Source: FEB-22 sp003105195
Lineage (GTDB): Bacteria; Pseudomonadota; Alphaproteobacteria; Rhizobiales; Xanthobacteraceae
Assembly: GCA_027493405.1 (NCBI GenBank)
Contig: JAOSKV010000001.1
Span: 1,201,033-1,265,032 of the forward strand
Direction of reading: 5' to 3'
DNA: 64,000 bases
Shown: positions 17,050-25,411 of the stretch, one piece after another
Position numbering within the stretch: the first letter of the stretch is position 1
How the letters are laid out: the number at the start of each line of letters is the position of its first letter
Made by a program: the position numbers and the translations under genes
Notes under the pieces: generated by a model
What the model saw: only the letters and a program-made list of their open reading frames with translations
Told to the model about the DNA's origin: nothing
The model's database searches: none

Positions 17050-17062
17050 ATCGGAGAGGCCC

Positions 17063-18406
17063 ATGCGCTACCTTCCGCTGACGCCCGAGGACCGGGGCCT
17101 GATGCTCGGCCGCATCGGCGTCGGCCGCATCGACGACCTGTTCGCCGACGTGCCGGCCGCCAAGCTGCTGCCGCGTGCCCCCGACCTCCCGCCGGCCGCG
17201 AGCGAGCTCGCGGTCGAGCGCACGCTGGGCCGCATGGCGGGCCGCAACGTCGCGGCCGGCGCGGTGCCGTTCTTCGTCGGCTGCGGCGCCTACAAGCACC
17301 ACGTGCCGGCGAGCGTCGACCACCTGATCCAGCGCTCCGAGTTCCTCACCTCCTACACGCCCTATCAGCCCGAGATCGCCCAGGGCACGCTGCACTACCT
17401 GTTCGAGTTCCAGACCCAGGTCGCCATGCTGACCGGCATGGAGGTCGCCAATGCCTCCATGTATGACGGCTCCACCGCCACGGCCGAGGCCGTGCTGATG
17501 GCGCACCGCGTCACCCGGCGCCGCAAGGCCGTGCTCGCCGGCAACCTGCACCCCCACTATCGCGCGACTGTCGAGACCGTCTCGGCCATGTCGGATCACG
17601 CGGTCGCCGCGCTGCCGCCCCAGCCCGACGGGCGCGAGGACCTGCTCGCCGCGATCGACGGCGAGACCAGCTGCGTGGTGGTGCAGACGCCAGACCTCTA
17701 CGGTCATCTCCACGACCTCGCGCCGATCGCCGAGAAGGCGCATGCCGCCGGCGCGCTCCTGGTTGCGGTGGTCACCGAGATCGTCTCGCTCGGGCTCGTC
17801 ACGCCGCCCGGCGACATGGGCGCCGACATCGTCGTCGCCGAGGGCCAGTCGCTCGGCAATGCGCTGTCCTTCGGCGGCCCCTATGTGGGCCTGTTCGCGA
17901 CCCGCGCGAGATACGTCCGCCAGATGCCGGGCCGCCTGGTCGGCGAGACGCTCGACGCCGAGGGCCGGCGCGGCTTCGTGCTCACGCTGTCGACCCGCGA
18001 GCAGCACATCCGCCGCGAGAAGGCGACCTCGAACATCTGCACCAATTCGGGCCTGTGCACGCTCGCCTTCACGATCCATCTCACGCTGCTGGGCGAGGCC
18101 GGGCTGCGCCGTCTCGCGCGCGTCAACCACGCCAATGCGGTGCGCCTCGCCGACATGCTCTCCGCGGTGCCCGGCGTGAAGGTGCTCAACGACACCTTTT
18201 TCAACGAGTTCGCGGTCCGGCTTCCCGGCAACGCCGCCGGGATCGTCGAGCGCCTGGCGGCGCGCGGCGTCCTCGCCGGCGTCCCGGTCTCGCGCCTGGA
18301 GCCGGCCCGCCCCGAGCTCGCCGACCTCGCCATCGTCGCCGCGACCGAGGTGAACACGGATGCGGATCGCGCCGCCTATGTCGCGGCGCTGCAGGAGGTG
18401 CTGTGA
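17063..18406 (+). CDS. gcvPA: Glycine dehydrogenase (decarboxylating) subunit 1
   Basis: 447-residue alpha half of the split P protein, which with subunit 2 decarboxylates glycine and loads the aminomethyl group onto H protein. Typical segments are FVGCGAYKHHVPASVDHL, LTSYTPYQPEIAQGTLHYLFEFQT and STREQHIRREKATSNICTNSGL. It carries no PLP lysine. That is in subunit 2. The stop overlaps the gcvPB start by one base (TGATG). Confidence 0.96.
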   Translation: MRYLPLTPEDRGLMLGRIGVGRIDDLFADVPAAKLLPRAPDLPPAASELAVERTLGRMAGRNVAAGAVPFFVGCGAYKHHVPASVDHLIQRSEFLTSYTPYQPEIAQGTLHYLFEFQTQVAMLTGMEVANASMYDGSTATAEAVLMAHRVTRRRKAVLAGNLHPHYRATVETVSAMSDHAVAALPPQPDGREDLLAAIDGETSCVVVQTPDLYGHLHDLAPIAEKAHAAGALLVAVVTEIVSLGLVTPPGDMGADIVVAEGQSLGNALSFGGPYVGLFATRARYVRQMPGRLVGETLDAEGRRGFVLTLSTREQHIRREKATSNICTNSGLCTLAFTIHLTLLGEAGLRRLARVNHANAVRLADMLSAVPGVKVLNDTFFNEFAVRLPGNAAGIVERLAARGVLAGVPVSRLEPARPELADLAIVAATEVNTDADRAAYVAALQEVL

Positions 18407-19968
18407 TGCTGAACCGCCAGGGCCGGCAGACCGACACGGGCGAGGCCGCGGCGGCGGCGCCCGGCACCTTCACGGGCAACCGGGCGCTGCGTATCGAGGA
18501 GGCCCTGATCTTCGAGATCGGTCGTCCCGAGGTGACCGGGGTCGATCTCGAGGAAGGCGACGGCGTGGTGCCGCGCCTCGGCGGCCTCGAGCGCGCCGCA
18601 CGGATCGGCCTGCCCGGCCTCTCCGAGCCCGAGACGCTGCGCCACTATGTGCGCCTGTCGCGCATGAACTACGGCATCGACACCGGCGTGTTCCCGCTCG
18701 GCTCCTGCACCATGAAGCACAATCCGCGCCTCAACGAGAAGATGGCGCGGCTGCCGGGCTTCGGCGACGTGCATCCGCTGCAGCCGGCCTCCACCGTCCC
18801 GGGCGCGCTCGAGCTGATGGCCGAGCTCGGACGCTGGCTCTGCGTGCTCACCGGCATGCCGGCGGTGGCGCTCTCGCCCAAGGCGGGCGCGCACGGCGAG
18901 CTGTGCGGCATGATGGCGATCAAGGCGGCGCTCGCGGCGCGCGGCGAGAAACGCTCCCTGGTGCTGGTCCCCGAGTCGGCCCACGGCACCAACCCGGCGA
19001 CCGCGGCGCTGCTCGGCTACCGGGTCGAGACCGTGCCGGCGCGCTCCGACGGCACGGTCGACCCCGCCGAGGTCGAGAAGCATCTTTCGCCCGACGTCGC
19101 CGCCGTCATGCTCACCAATCCCAACACCTGCGGGCTGTTCGAGCGCGACGTGGTGGCGATCGCCGATGCCGTGCACCGGGCCGGCGCCTACTTCTATGCC
19201 GACGGCGCCAACTTCAACGCCATCGTCGGCAAGGCGCTGCCGGGCGAGCTCGGCGTCGACGCCATGCACATCAACCTGCACAAGACCTTCTCGACGCCGC
19301 ATGGCGGCGGCGGGCCGGGCGCCGGGCCCGTGACGCTCTCGGCCGCGCTCGCGCCCTTCGCGCCGGTGCCCTACGTCACCCTGGAGGGCGGCACGCCGCG
19401 GCTGGTCGAGCACGCGGGCGAGGGCGAAGCGGGCCGCGCGCCCTTCGGCCGGCTCAGCGCCTTCCACGGCCAGATGGGCATGTTCGTGCGCGCCATGAGC
19501 TACATGCTGGCGCACGGCTCCGACGGCATGCGGCAGGCCTCCGAGGACGCCGTGCTCGCCGCCAACTACCTGCGCGCCGGCCTCAAGGACCTGATGTCGC
19601 TGCCCTTCGGCGACCGGCCCTGCATGCACGAGGTCCTGTTCGACGACCATTGGCTCGACGGCACCGGCCTCACCACCCTCGATTTCGCCAAGGCGATGAT
19701 CGACGAGGGCTATCACCCGATGACGGTCTATTTCCCGCTCGTCGTGCACGGCGCCATGCTGATCGAGCCGACCGAGTCCGAGAGCAAGGCGTCGCTCGAC
19801 CTGTTCGTCGCGGCGCTGCGCGACCTCGCCATGGCGGCCCGTCGCGGCGACAAGGCGCGCTTCACCGGCGCGCCGCACTACGCGCCGCGCCGGCGCCTCG
19901 ACGAGACGCGCGCCGCGCGGACGCCGGTGCTGCGCTGGACGCCCCCGCAGCCGCAGGCCGCCGAGTAG
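18406..19968 (+). CDS. gcvPB: Glycine dehydrogenase (decarboxylating) subunit 2
   Basis: 520-residue PLP-binding beta half of the P protein. The PLP lysine is in MHINLHKTFSTPHGGGGPGAGP. GSCTMKHNPRLNEKMA and ESAHGTNPATAALLGY are characteristic. The N-terminal ~25 residues before NRALRIEEALIFEIG are low in complexity. The start at 18406 shares a base with the gcvPA stop, indicating coupled translation. This is the last gene of the riboswitch operon. A dihydrolipoamide dehydrogenase (L protein) is not in the window. Confidence 0.96.
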   Translation: MLNRQGRQTDTGEAAAAAPGTFTGNRALRIEEALIFEIGRPEVTGVDLEEGDGVVPRLGGLERAARIGLPGLSEPETLRHYVRLSRMNYGIDTGVFPLGSCTMKHNPRLNEKMARLPGFGDVHPLQPASTVPGALELMAELGRWLCVLTGMPAVALSPKAGAHGELCGMMAIKAALAARGEKRSLVLVPESAHGTNPATAALLGYRVETVPARSDGTVDPAEVEKHLSPDVAAVMLTNPNTCGLFERDVVAIADAVHRAGAYFYADGANFNAIVGKALPGELGVDAMHINLHKTFSTPHGGGGPGAGPVTLSAALAPFAPVPYVTLEGGTPRLVEHAGEGEAGRAPFGRLSAFHGQMGMFVRAMSYMLAHGSDGMRQASEDAVLAANYLRAGLKDLMSLPFGDRPCMHEVLFDDHWLDGTGLTTLDFAKAMIDEGYHPMTVYFPLVVHGAMLIEPTESESKASLDLFVAALRDLAMAARRGDKARFTGAPHYAPRRRLDETRAARTPVLRWTPPQPQAAE

Positions 19969-19989
19969 CGCTCGCCGCCGCGCGTCTCC

Positions 19990-20021
19990 GAAAAAGCGAA
20001 GCGCGCCCCGGAGGGCGCGCT
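19990..20021 (-). terminator. Rho-independent terminator of the atp operon
   Basis: Read on the minus strand, AGCGCGCCC and GGGCGCGCT pair in a 9-bp stem around TCCG, followed by TCGCTTTTTCGG. It lies about 25 bp past the end of the last F0 gene and between two convergent operons, so the stem may also help end the gcv transcript. Confidence 0.8.
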
Positions 20022-20046
20022 CGAACCGGTCGCAGTCCGCGAAGCC

Positions 20047-20529
20047 TCAGTTCAGCTTGCTCTTCACGTCGCGGATGCCCTCGGCGATCAGGTCGTCGGC
20101 CACCTTGCCCTTCACGGTGTCGGTGAGGATCCGCTCGGCGGCGCGCACCGCCGCCTCCGCGGCCGCGGCGCGCACGTCGGCGAGCGCCTGCTGCTCGGCC
20201 TGGGCGATCTTGGTCTCGGCGAGCTGCGTGCGGCGCGCGACGAACTCCTCCATCTTGCCCTTCGCCTCCTCGGCGATGCGCTCGGCCTCGTCCCGCGCGC
20301 TCTCGATGATCGCTTCCGCCTCGCGTTCGGCTTCCCGCTGCTTGCGCTGGTACTCGGCGAGGAGCTTCTGCGCCTCCTCCTTGAGCCGGCGCGCCTCGTC
20401 GAGCTCGGCCTTGATGCGCTGGCTGCGGTCGTCCAGCGACTTCAGGACCATCTGCGGCGCCCCGACATAGACCAGGATGCCGATGAAGATCAGGAAGGCG
20501 ACCGCGACCCAGAAGGTCTCGTCGATCAT
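20047..20529 (-). CDS. atpF: F0F1 ATP synthase subunit b
   Basis: 160 residues from the ATG at 20529 (MIDETFWVAVAFLIFIGILVY), one membrane helix followed by a long Ala/Glu/Arg-rich coiled coil that forms the peripheral stalk. In alphaproteobacteria two stalk proteins, b and b', occur together. This one, last in the operon, is the b type. It follows the b' gene by 10 bp. Confidence 0.94.
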   Translation of the reverse strand: MIDETFWVAVAFLIFIGILVYVGAPQMVLKSLDDRSQRIKAELDEARRLKEEAQKLLAEYQRKQREAEREAEAIIESARDEAERIAEEAKGKMEEFVARRTQLAETKIAQAEQQALADVRAAAAEAAVRAAERILTDTVKGKVADDLIAEGIRDVKSKLN

Positions 20530-20539
20530 GGGTTGTTCC

Positions 20540-21076
20540 TCAGCGCTTGAGCGCGTCTTCGACCGCGGACTCGACGCTGCCTGCCGCCGGCGTCGTGCCG
20601 AGCAGGCGCTCCACGATCGCGGCGGCCGCCTCGACCGCGATGCCGTGCACATTGGCCATCGCCGCCGCCTTGGTCGCCGCGATGGTGCGCTCGGCCTCCG
20701 CCAGCTTGCCGTTGAGCTGCTGCTCGAGCGCCCTGCGGCGCTCCTCGGCCTCGGCGCCCATCCGCTCGCGCGTCTCGTTGGCGATCGCCTGGGCGCGGCC
20801 GCGCGCGTCGGCGAGCGCCTTCTCGTAGTTCGCCAAGGCGCCTTCCGACTCGTCCTTGAAGCGTTGCGCCTCGGCGAGGTCGTCGGCGATGCGGTCGCGC
20901 CGCTCCTCGAAGATCGACGCGATCCGCGGCAGCGCGACCCGCGACATCAGCAGGTAGAGCCCGACGAAGGCGATCGCGAGCCACACCAGCTGGGACGCGA
21001 AGGTCTCGACCTGGAACGGCGGGAAGGCGGGCTTCCCGGGCGGCGCTCCGGTCTGCGCACTGGTCGTCACGGCCAT
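20540..21076 (-). CDS. atpG: F0F1 ATP synthase subunit b'
   Basis: 178 residues. A Pro-rich N-terminus (APPGKPAFPPFQVETF) precedes one membrane helix and a long charged coiled coil, typical of the b' subunit that pairs with b in the peripheral stalk. It lies between subunits c and b as usual. The symbol atpG is used for b' in several alphaproteobacteria, and the same symbol is used elsewhere for the gamma subunit. Confidence 0.92.
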   Translation of the reverse strand: MAVTTSAQTGAPPGKPAFPPFQVETFASQLVWLAIAFVGLYLLMSRVALPRIASIFEERRDRIADDLAEAQRFKDESEGALANYEKALADARGRAQAIANETRERMGAEAEERRRALEQQLNGKLAEAERTIAATKAAAMANVHGIAVEAAAAIVERLLGTTPAAGSVESAVEDALKR

Positions 21077-21143
21077 CTGGCCACTCCAGGGATCGGGGCG
21101 AGCGGCGCGGCCGCTCGCACGGACACGGGAGCCGTCGCGCCGG

Positions 21144-21371
21144 TCAGAGCGCGAACAGCAGCAAGAGCGCGATCAGCAGCGAGAAGATGCCGAGCGCCTC
21201 GGTCACGGCGAAGCCGAAGATCAGGTTGCCGAACTGGCCCTGGGCCGCCGACGGATTGCGCAGCGCGGCCGACAGGTACTGGCCGAAGATCACGCCCACG
21301 CCGACGCCGGCGCCGCCCATGCCGATGCAAGCGATACCAGCGCCGATGAACTTCGCGGCGGTCGGATCCAT
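21144..21371 (-). CDS. atpE: F0F1 ATP synthase subunit c
   Basis: 75-residue proteolipid forming the rotor ring: two hydrophobic helices joined by the polar loop RNPSAAQGQ. The proton-binding carboxylate is Glu58 in GFAVTEALGIFSLL. The glycine-rich first helix (GMGGAGVGVGVIFG) is typical. It is canonical in length. Confidence 0.97.
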   Translation of the reverse strand: MDPTAAKFIGAGIACIGMGGAGVGVGVIFGQYLSAALRNPSAAQGQFGNLIFGFAVTEALGIFSLLIALLLLFAL

Positions 21372-21413
21372 GAGGAACTCCTTCTTCGATGGTTTGTGAG
21401 GCAGGGACGGGCG

Positions 21414-22163
21414 TCAATGGCCCGGGTGGATTGCATCGTTGAGATAGATGCAGGTGAGAATGGTGAACACGTAGGCCTGCAGGAACGCCACCAGCAGCTC
21501 CAGCGCGGTGAGCGCCACCACCAGGGCGAGCGGCAGGGCGGCGCCGATCCAGCCCGCGATGCCGAAGCCCGCCAGCATGGTCACGAAGCTCGCGAACACC
21601 TTGAGCGTGATGTGCCCGGCCAGCATGTTCGCGAACAGGCGGATCGAGTGCGACACCGGCCGCGAGAGGAACGACAGCACCTCGATGAACACGATCAGCG
21701 GCAGGATGTAGATCGGAATGCCGCTCGGCACGAACAGCTTCAGGAATTTCAGCCCGTTCTTCCAGAAGCCGTACACCAGCACCGTGACGAAGACGAGCAG
21801 CGCCAGCGAGACCGTGACGATGATGTGGCTCGTCACCGTGAAGGTGTAGGGGACCAGCCCGATCACGTTGGCGACCAGGATGAACATGAACAACGAGAAC
21901 ACGAGGGGGAAGAACTTCATCCCCTCGGTGCCGGCGGTACTTCGTATCGTGTTGGCGACGAACTCGTAGGACAGCTCCGCGACCGACTGCAGCCGCCCGG
22001 GCACCAGGCCGCGGCCGCTGGTCGAGCCGATCACCAGCGCGCTGATGAGGCCGACGGAGATCACCATGAACAGCGCCGAGTTCGTGAATGCGATCTCGTG
22101 GCCGCCGATATTGCCGATGGTGAAGAGCTTCTTGATTTCGAACTGGTGGATCGGGTCGGCCAT
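21414..22163 (-). CDS. atpB: F0F1 ATP synthase subunit a
   Basis: 249 residues from the ATG at 22163 (MADPIHQFEIKKLFTIG). An in-frame ATG 30 bp upstream is less typical. It is the polytopic stator subunit forming the proton half-channels. The essential arginine is in SHSIRLFANMLAGH, and the C-terminal helix ELLVAFLQAYVFTILTCIYLNDAI is standard. Confidence 0.96.
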   Translation of the reverse strand: MADPIHQFEIKKLFTIGNIGGHEIAFTNSALFMVISVGLISALVIGSTSGRGLVPGRLQSVAELSYEFVANTIRSTAGTEGMKFFPLVFSLFMFILVANVIGLVPYTFTVTSHIIVTVSLALLVFVTVLVYGFWKNGLKFLKLFVPSGIPIYILPLIVFIEVLSFLSRPVSHSIRLFANMLAGHITLKVFASFVTMLAGFGIAGWIGAALPLALVVALTALELLVAFLQAYVFTILTCIYLNDAIHPGH

Positions 22164-22217
22164 GACCGGTGCGGTCCCGTCTCGTCTGCCCATGCGCGCC
22201 GGAGGATCCGGCGCCCT

Positions 22218-22610
22218 TCAGTCTTTGCGCCGCTCGGCCGTGCTGTCCGGAACACCGCCGGACATCAGCCCCGCCGAGCGCATCACGTTGAGGACGCCCG
22301 CGGCGAAGCCGAGCAACAGGAACAGCATCAGCCCCCACGGCAAGGTCCCGAGCCAGCGGTCGATCAGCCAGCCGAGACCCGCTCCGACCAGCACGCCGGC
22401 GACGAGTTCGCTGGAGAGCCGGAAGCCGCGTGCCCAACCCGATGCGGACGCCGATGCGTCGGCGGAAGACCGGACGGGGCCCGGTTCCGGGGAGCGGCTC
22501 GGACCGACCTGGTCCAGCCGACGACCGAGACGCGCGAGCCTCGCGGAGAGAGCAGCCTCGTCTGCCGGTGGGGATTCCGGATCGTGCTTGTCGCGCGTGC
22601 CGTCGGACAT
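22218..22610 (-). CDS. atpI: AtpI-type ATP synthase accessory protein
   Basis: 130 residues: a charged, Ser-rich cytoplasmic N-terminus, then two membrane helices (LSSELVAGVLVGAGLGWLID and WGLMLFLLLGFAAGVLNVMR). This is the AtpI/AtpZ-like first gene of alphaproteobacterial F0 operons, linked to c-ring assembly or Mg2+/Ca2+ handling. The N-terminal 60 residues are unusually long and variable. F1 genes are not nearby, as is normal in this class. Confidence 0.88.
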   Translation of the reverse strand: MSDGTRDKHDPESPPADEAALSARLARLGRRLDQVGPSRSPEPGPVRSSADASASASGWARGFRLSSELVAGVLVGAGLGWLIDRWLGTLPWGLMLFLLLGFAAGVLNVMRSAGLMSGGVPDSTAERRKD

Positions 22611-22679
22611 GCTCTCGACACCCGCAAGAAACCAAGGAAATCCGGGTGTTTTTCCCGCCCAGCCCCCGAAGCCGCGCGG

Positions 22680-22707
22680 ACCATACTGACCGCCTCCCCC
22701 CTGTCAA
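22680..22707 (-). promoter_or_regulatory. Candidate sigma-70 promoter of the F0 operon
   Basis: On the minus strand, TTGACA (22707-22702), 16 bases, then TATGGT (22685-22680) match -35 and -10 elements. Transcription would begin ~63-67 bp before the atpI ATG. The 296-bp region between atpI and the next plus-strand gene holds no other gene that I can see. Confidence 0.6.
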
Positions 22708-22906
22708 GAATTGGGCAGCCTTGTGCAACGTCTTTTAAGTCATTGAAATGTTGGATGGAACGGCCGACCGCGATCGTGTCGCAGGGACACCGGCCGGGGC
22801 CGGTCGTGTGCACTGCGGGAGCCGCGGGCGCGCGCGGCGCGCCCTGTCCTGCCTTGGCGACGCCGCAAATCCCACCCATCTGAGCCGGAAGGATCGGGAG
22901 GTCGTC

Positions 22907-23353
22907 ATGCGTGTCGTCGCACTGTTTCTCCTCGCGGCCGTCGGCCTCGCCGCCGTGCCGGCCCGGGCCCAGGCGCCGGACACGGAGAACGGCCGCTACA
23001 GCTTTCACCAGGTCGGCGAGGGCATGCTGCGGCTCGACAGCCGCAGCGGCCAGGTCTCGCTCTGCGCCAAGCAGCCGAGCGGCTGGAGCTGCACTGCCGT
23101 GCCGGACGACCGCGTCGCGCTGGAAAGCGAGATCGCCCGCCTGCAACGCGAGAACGGCGCGCTCAAGAAGGAGATGCTCGCCCGCGGCGTGCCGCTGCCG
23201 GGCGGCGTGACGGCGGATCAGCCGGGCCCCGCGCGCGAGCTCCAGCTGCGCATGCCGCTGCCGAGCGACGCCGAGATCGACCGCGTGATGAGCGTGTTCG
23301 AGAAGATGTGGCGGCGCCTCGTCGACATGGTGCAGAAGTCCGAGAAGCTCTGA
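22907..23353 (+). CDS. Secreted protein of unknown function with a coiled-coil segment
   Basis: 148 residues. The N-terminus MRVVALFLLAAVGLAAVPARAQA is a clear Sec signal peptide with AxA cleavage. The mature part starts with a small domain (GRYSFHQVGEGMLRLDSRSGQVSLCAKQ, two cysteines around PSGWSC) and continues with ESEIARLQRENGALKKEML, a short coiled coil, and a basic helical tail. The small domain with WSC resembles periplasmic proteins found widely in Rhizobiales and annotated hypothetical. GGATCGGGAGG precedes the ATG. Confidence 0.8.
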   Translation: MRVVALFLLAAVGLAAVPARAQAPDTENGRYSFHQVGEGMLRLDSRSGQVSLCAKQPSGWSCTAVPDDRVALESEIARLQRENGALKKEMLARGVPLPGGVTADQPGPARELQLRMPLPSDAEIDRVMSVFEKMWRRLVDMVQKSEKL

Positions 23354-23355
23354 GC

Positions 23356-23760
23356 CGCCGCTCAGGAGGCGGGCCAGGAAGTCCTCGATCCGCCGCGAGC
23401 GCCGCATCGCGCATCGCGCTCGGAAAGTTCACCAGCCCGTGCGGGCCTCCCGGGTAGACGTGCAGCCTCCGTCTCGTTGCCGGCGGCCAGCCGGCGCGGC
23501 GCCATGAACAACGTGTCGTCGAGCGGCGGGTCGCGCGTGCCGACCGTGAAGATCGCCGGCGGCAGGCCGCCGAGGTGCGCATGGAGCGGCGAGACGTCCG
23601 GCTCGCGCAGCTCGCCGCCGCGCGTCAGGCGCACGAGCCAGAGCGCCGATCGCCTCGCAGGCGCGGAGCCGGTTCGGAAAAAGAATCGGCGCGCGAGGTC
23701 CGGGATGACCGGGCTCCCGCGCGCCGCCAGCCCCCCAGCTGGCTGCGACCTCGGCGGCAC
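23356..23760 (-). pseudogene. Remnant of an alpha/beta hydrolase (acetyl-esterase type)
   Basis: Pieces of the C-terminal half of an HSL/Aes-type esterase are spread over three frames: DVSPLHAHLGGLPPAIFTVGTRDPPLDDTLF (acid-residue region), then LHVYPGGPHGLVNFPSAMRDAALAA (catalytic His region), then RIEDFLARLLS. At least two frameshifts separate them. The region that should hold the HGGG oxyanion motif and the nucleophile GDSAGG is absent upstream. Loss of the N-terminal half makes this a real decayed gene rather than only a sequencing error. Confidence 0.8.
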
Positions 23761-23828
23761 TCATGCGTGGTGGGGTGTGCCGTCGGGGGCGCCTCGTCAC
23801 GCAGGCTGGCGAGGGCCGCCCGGCGCGA

Positions 23829-23848
23829 CAACACCCAAACGGGTGTTG
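23829..23848. repeat. Short perfect inverted repeat upstream of the YjbQ gene
   Basis: CAACACCC-AAAC-GGGTGTTG has 8-bp arms and a 4-base loop and lies 88 bp before the YjbQ start. It could be an operator or a hairpin ending leftover transcription. No T-run follows on the plus strand (GACCG). Confidence 0.45.
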
Positions 23849-23935
23849 ACCGTGGATCCGCCTGCAGCGCCGGGCGCGTGGCCGCGAACCGGGACGAGGC
23901 GTGCGCCGGCGCCCCCGGGTGTGCGAGGATCGGAC

Positions 23936-24400
23936 ATGGCGGACGGACCTTTTCGGATTCGCAGCTTCACGCCGCAGGCGGTCGCGACCGGGACGCTCGT
24001 CGTCGACACGCCCGGCGAGGGACTGACCGAGATCACCCGCGAGGTCGCGCGCTTCCTCGACCAGGCCGCGGCGCAGGACGGCGCGCTGCTGGCGTTCCTG
24101 CGCCACACCTCGGCATCGCTGGTGATTCAGGAGAACGCCGACCCGGACGTGCGGACCGACCTGCGGACCGCCTTGCGCCGGCTCGCGCCCGCCGACGCCG
24201 GCTGGATCCACGATGTCGAGGGGCCGGACGACATGCCGGCCCATGTGAAGACCATGCTGACGGGGGTGTCCCTGCACGTTCCGGTCGTCGGTGGCGCGCT
24301 CGCGCTCGGCACCTGGCAGGGCATCTATCTGGCGGAGCACCGCGCGCGTCCGCACCGCCGCGAGGTGATCCTGCAGTTCATCGGCCGTTGCCGGCCGTGA
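23936..24400 (+). CDS. YjbQ/UPF0047 family protein (secondary thiamine-phosphate synthase type)
   Basis: 154 residues. The family core is intact: FLRHTSASLVIQENADPDVRTDL, the DDMPAHVKTMLTGVSLHVPV metal/active-site region, and GTWQGIYLAEHR with the conserved His and Arg. Members have weak thiamine-phosphate synthase activity in Escherichia coli. Their physiological role is uncertain. The start at 23936 has GAGGATCGG upstream. It is convergent with the minus-strand membrane-protein cluster. Confidence 0.92.
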   Translation: MADGPFRIRSFTPQAVATGTLVVDTPGEGLTEITREVARFLDQAAAQDGALLAFLRHTSASLVIQENADPDVRTDLRTALRRLAPADAGWIHDVEGPDDMPAHVKTMLTGVSLHVPVVGGALALGTWQGIYLAEHRARPHRREVILQFIGRCRP

Positions 24401-24440
24401 GGCGCGCGCGGTGACCCGGTGCGCTGCGCCGGCCTCGCGC

Positions 24441-24707
24441 TCAGCGGCGCCGCTTCGCTTCCACGACGCTCAGGCGCGCCTCGCGCGTGACCCTGGCGAG
24501 CCAGAACAGCGTGATCGCGAACACGATCACGGCCGCCTGGATCGGCATGTAGAGGCTCAGCGGCAGCTCCAGCCCGGGCACCACGATCCTCTCGAGCGCC
24601 TTGGCGAAACTGTTGACCACGAAGAAGAATGCGAGCCAGAGCCCGAACATGACCAGCATCAGGTTCTTGAACCTGGTCCAGTGGGCCCAACCGGTGAGGT
24701 TCCGCAT
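24441..24707 (-). CDS. DUF4212 family small membrane protein, second copy
   Basis: 88 residues from ATG 24707 (MRNLTGWAHWTRFKNLML). It has two membrane helices and the pattern AHWxRxxNLML...LGLPLSLYM-like (here GLELPLSLYMPIQA). It is clearly homologous to the DUF4212 protein at 28740-29006, which is adjacent to the symporter. DUF4212 proteins are the presumed small subunit of SSF solute symporters. This copy has no symporter of its own next to it and lies at the end of a row of small membrane-protein genes. Confidence 0.82.
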   Translation of the reverse strand: MRNLTGWAHWTRFKNLMLVMFGLWLAFFFVVNSFAKALERIVVPGLELPLSLYMPIQAAVIVFAITLFWLARVTREARLSVVEAKRRR

Positions 24708-24918
24708 CGTCTTGCCCTCGTCGCGACGGGGTGCAATCGAGCCGGAATGGCTCGATCCCCCTTGAAGGTTCGAACCAGCCGCGGAAGCGTCGCCCGCTTG
24801 GTGCCGGTCGATGACCGGTGGCCACGGGCTGCCCGCGACCACAGGGCGCGATCCGCCCCGCTGCGACCGAGTGTGCGATTCAATCGTTAACGAGCGCTAA
24901 CCCGCGGAACCCGGTCGA

Positions 24919-24926
24919 CTACGTAG
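24919..24926. promoter_or_regulatory. CTACGTAG palindrome in the gap before the DUF4212 copy
   Basis: The 288-bp gap 24708-24995 between two minus-strand genes contains ACTACGTAGG, an 8-bp palindrome CTACGTAG. Similar CTACG(T/C)AT elements occur at 40083-40119. LuxR/FixJ-type regulators often bind sites of this kind, but assignment is a guess. The gap also holds GTTAACGAGCGCTAAC, a loose inverted repeat (24887-24902). No gene is seen. Confidence 0.3.
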
Positions 24927-24995
24927 GGCGGCCAATGCGGCCGGCACCAAGCAGAACGTGTCGAGCGGCGCGGAGTTCCCGCCGCGATGCCGCGC

Positions 24996-25358
24996 TCACA
25001 CGAAGGAGAAGAGCCCGGCCAGGATCCACATGACGATCGAGATCGCCGAGGTCCACATCGCGAAGGTCAGGTAGGTGTCGCGCAGGATCGTCGCGGTCGC
25101 CCACTGCGCATAGGCTTCGGGCGGGCGGAAGTCCTTGGGCAGATAGAGCCACATCTCGGTCTTGCGATGATCCTTGGTCAGCGCCTCGCGCGACTTCAGG
25201 ATCAGGATGAGCGCCATCAGCGTCGTCAGCATCCCGCCGGCCTGGAACGAGGCGCGGGCGTTGAACGACAAGCCGACCATCACGCAGAAGATCGCGAGCG
25301 AGCCGAAGCCGCAGGCGCGCAAGACGGTCTCGAACGCGACACGGCGCATGTGCTCCAT
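24996..25358 (-). CDS. Small membrane protein, paralogue A
   Basis: 120 residues with about three hydrophobic helices. It begins MEHMRRVAFETVLRACGF after a strong GGGGGAGGG ribosome binding site. It is similar along its length to the next gene (25412-25837): MVGLSFNARASFQAG versus MVGFSFQPAIAFGIA, LILILKSREALTKD versus LVLILRAVLLTADR, and WATATILRDTYLTF versus WARDTFRELLLRF. I recognise no named domain. It probably sits in the inner membrane as part of the symporter locus. Confidence 0.75.
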   Translation of the reverse strand: MEHMRRVAFETVLRACGFGSLAIFCVMVGLSFNARASFQAGGMLTTLMALILILKSREALTKDHRKTEMWLYLPKDFRPPEAYAQWATATILRDTYLTFAMWTSAISIVMWILAGLFSFV

Positions 25359-25411
25359 GCTGGCCCTCCCCCCGAACGCGGCGACGCGCAGGCGCCGATC
25401 TTAGCGAAGCG

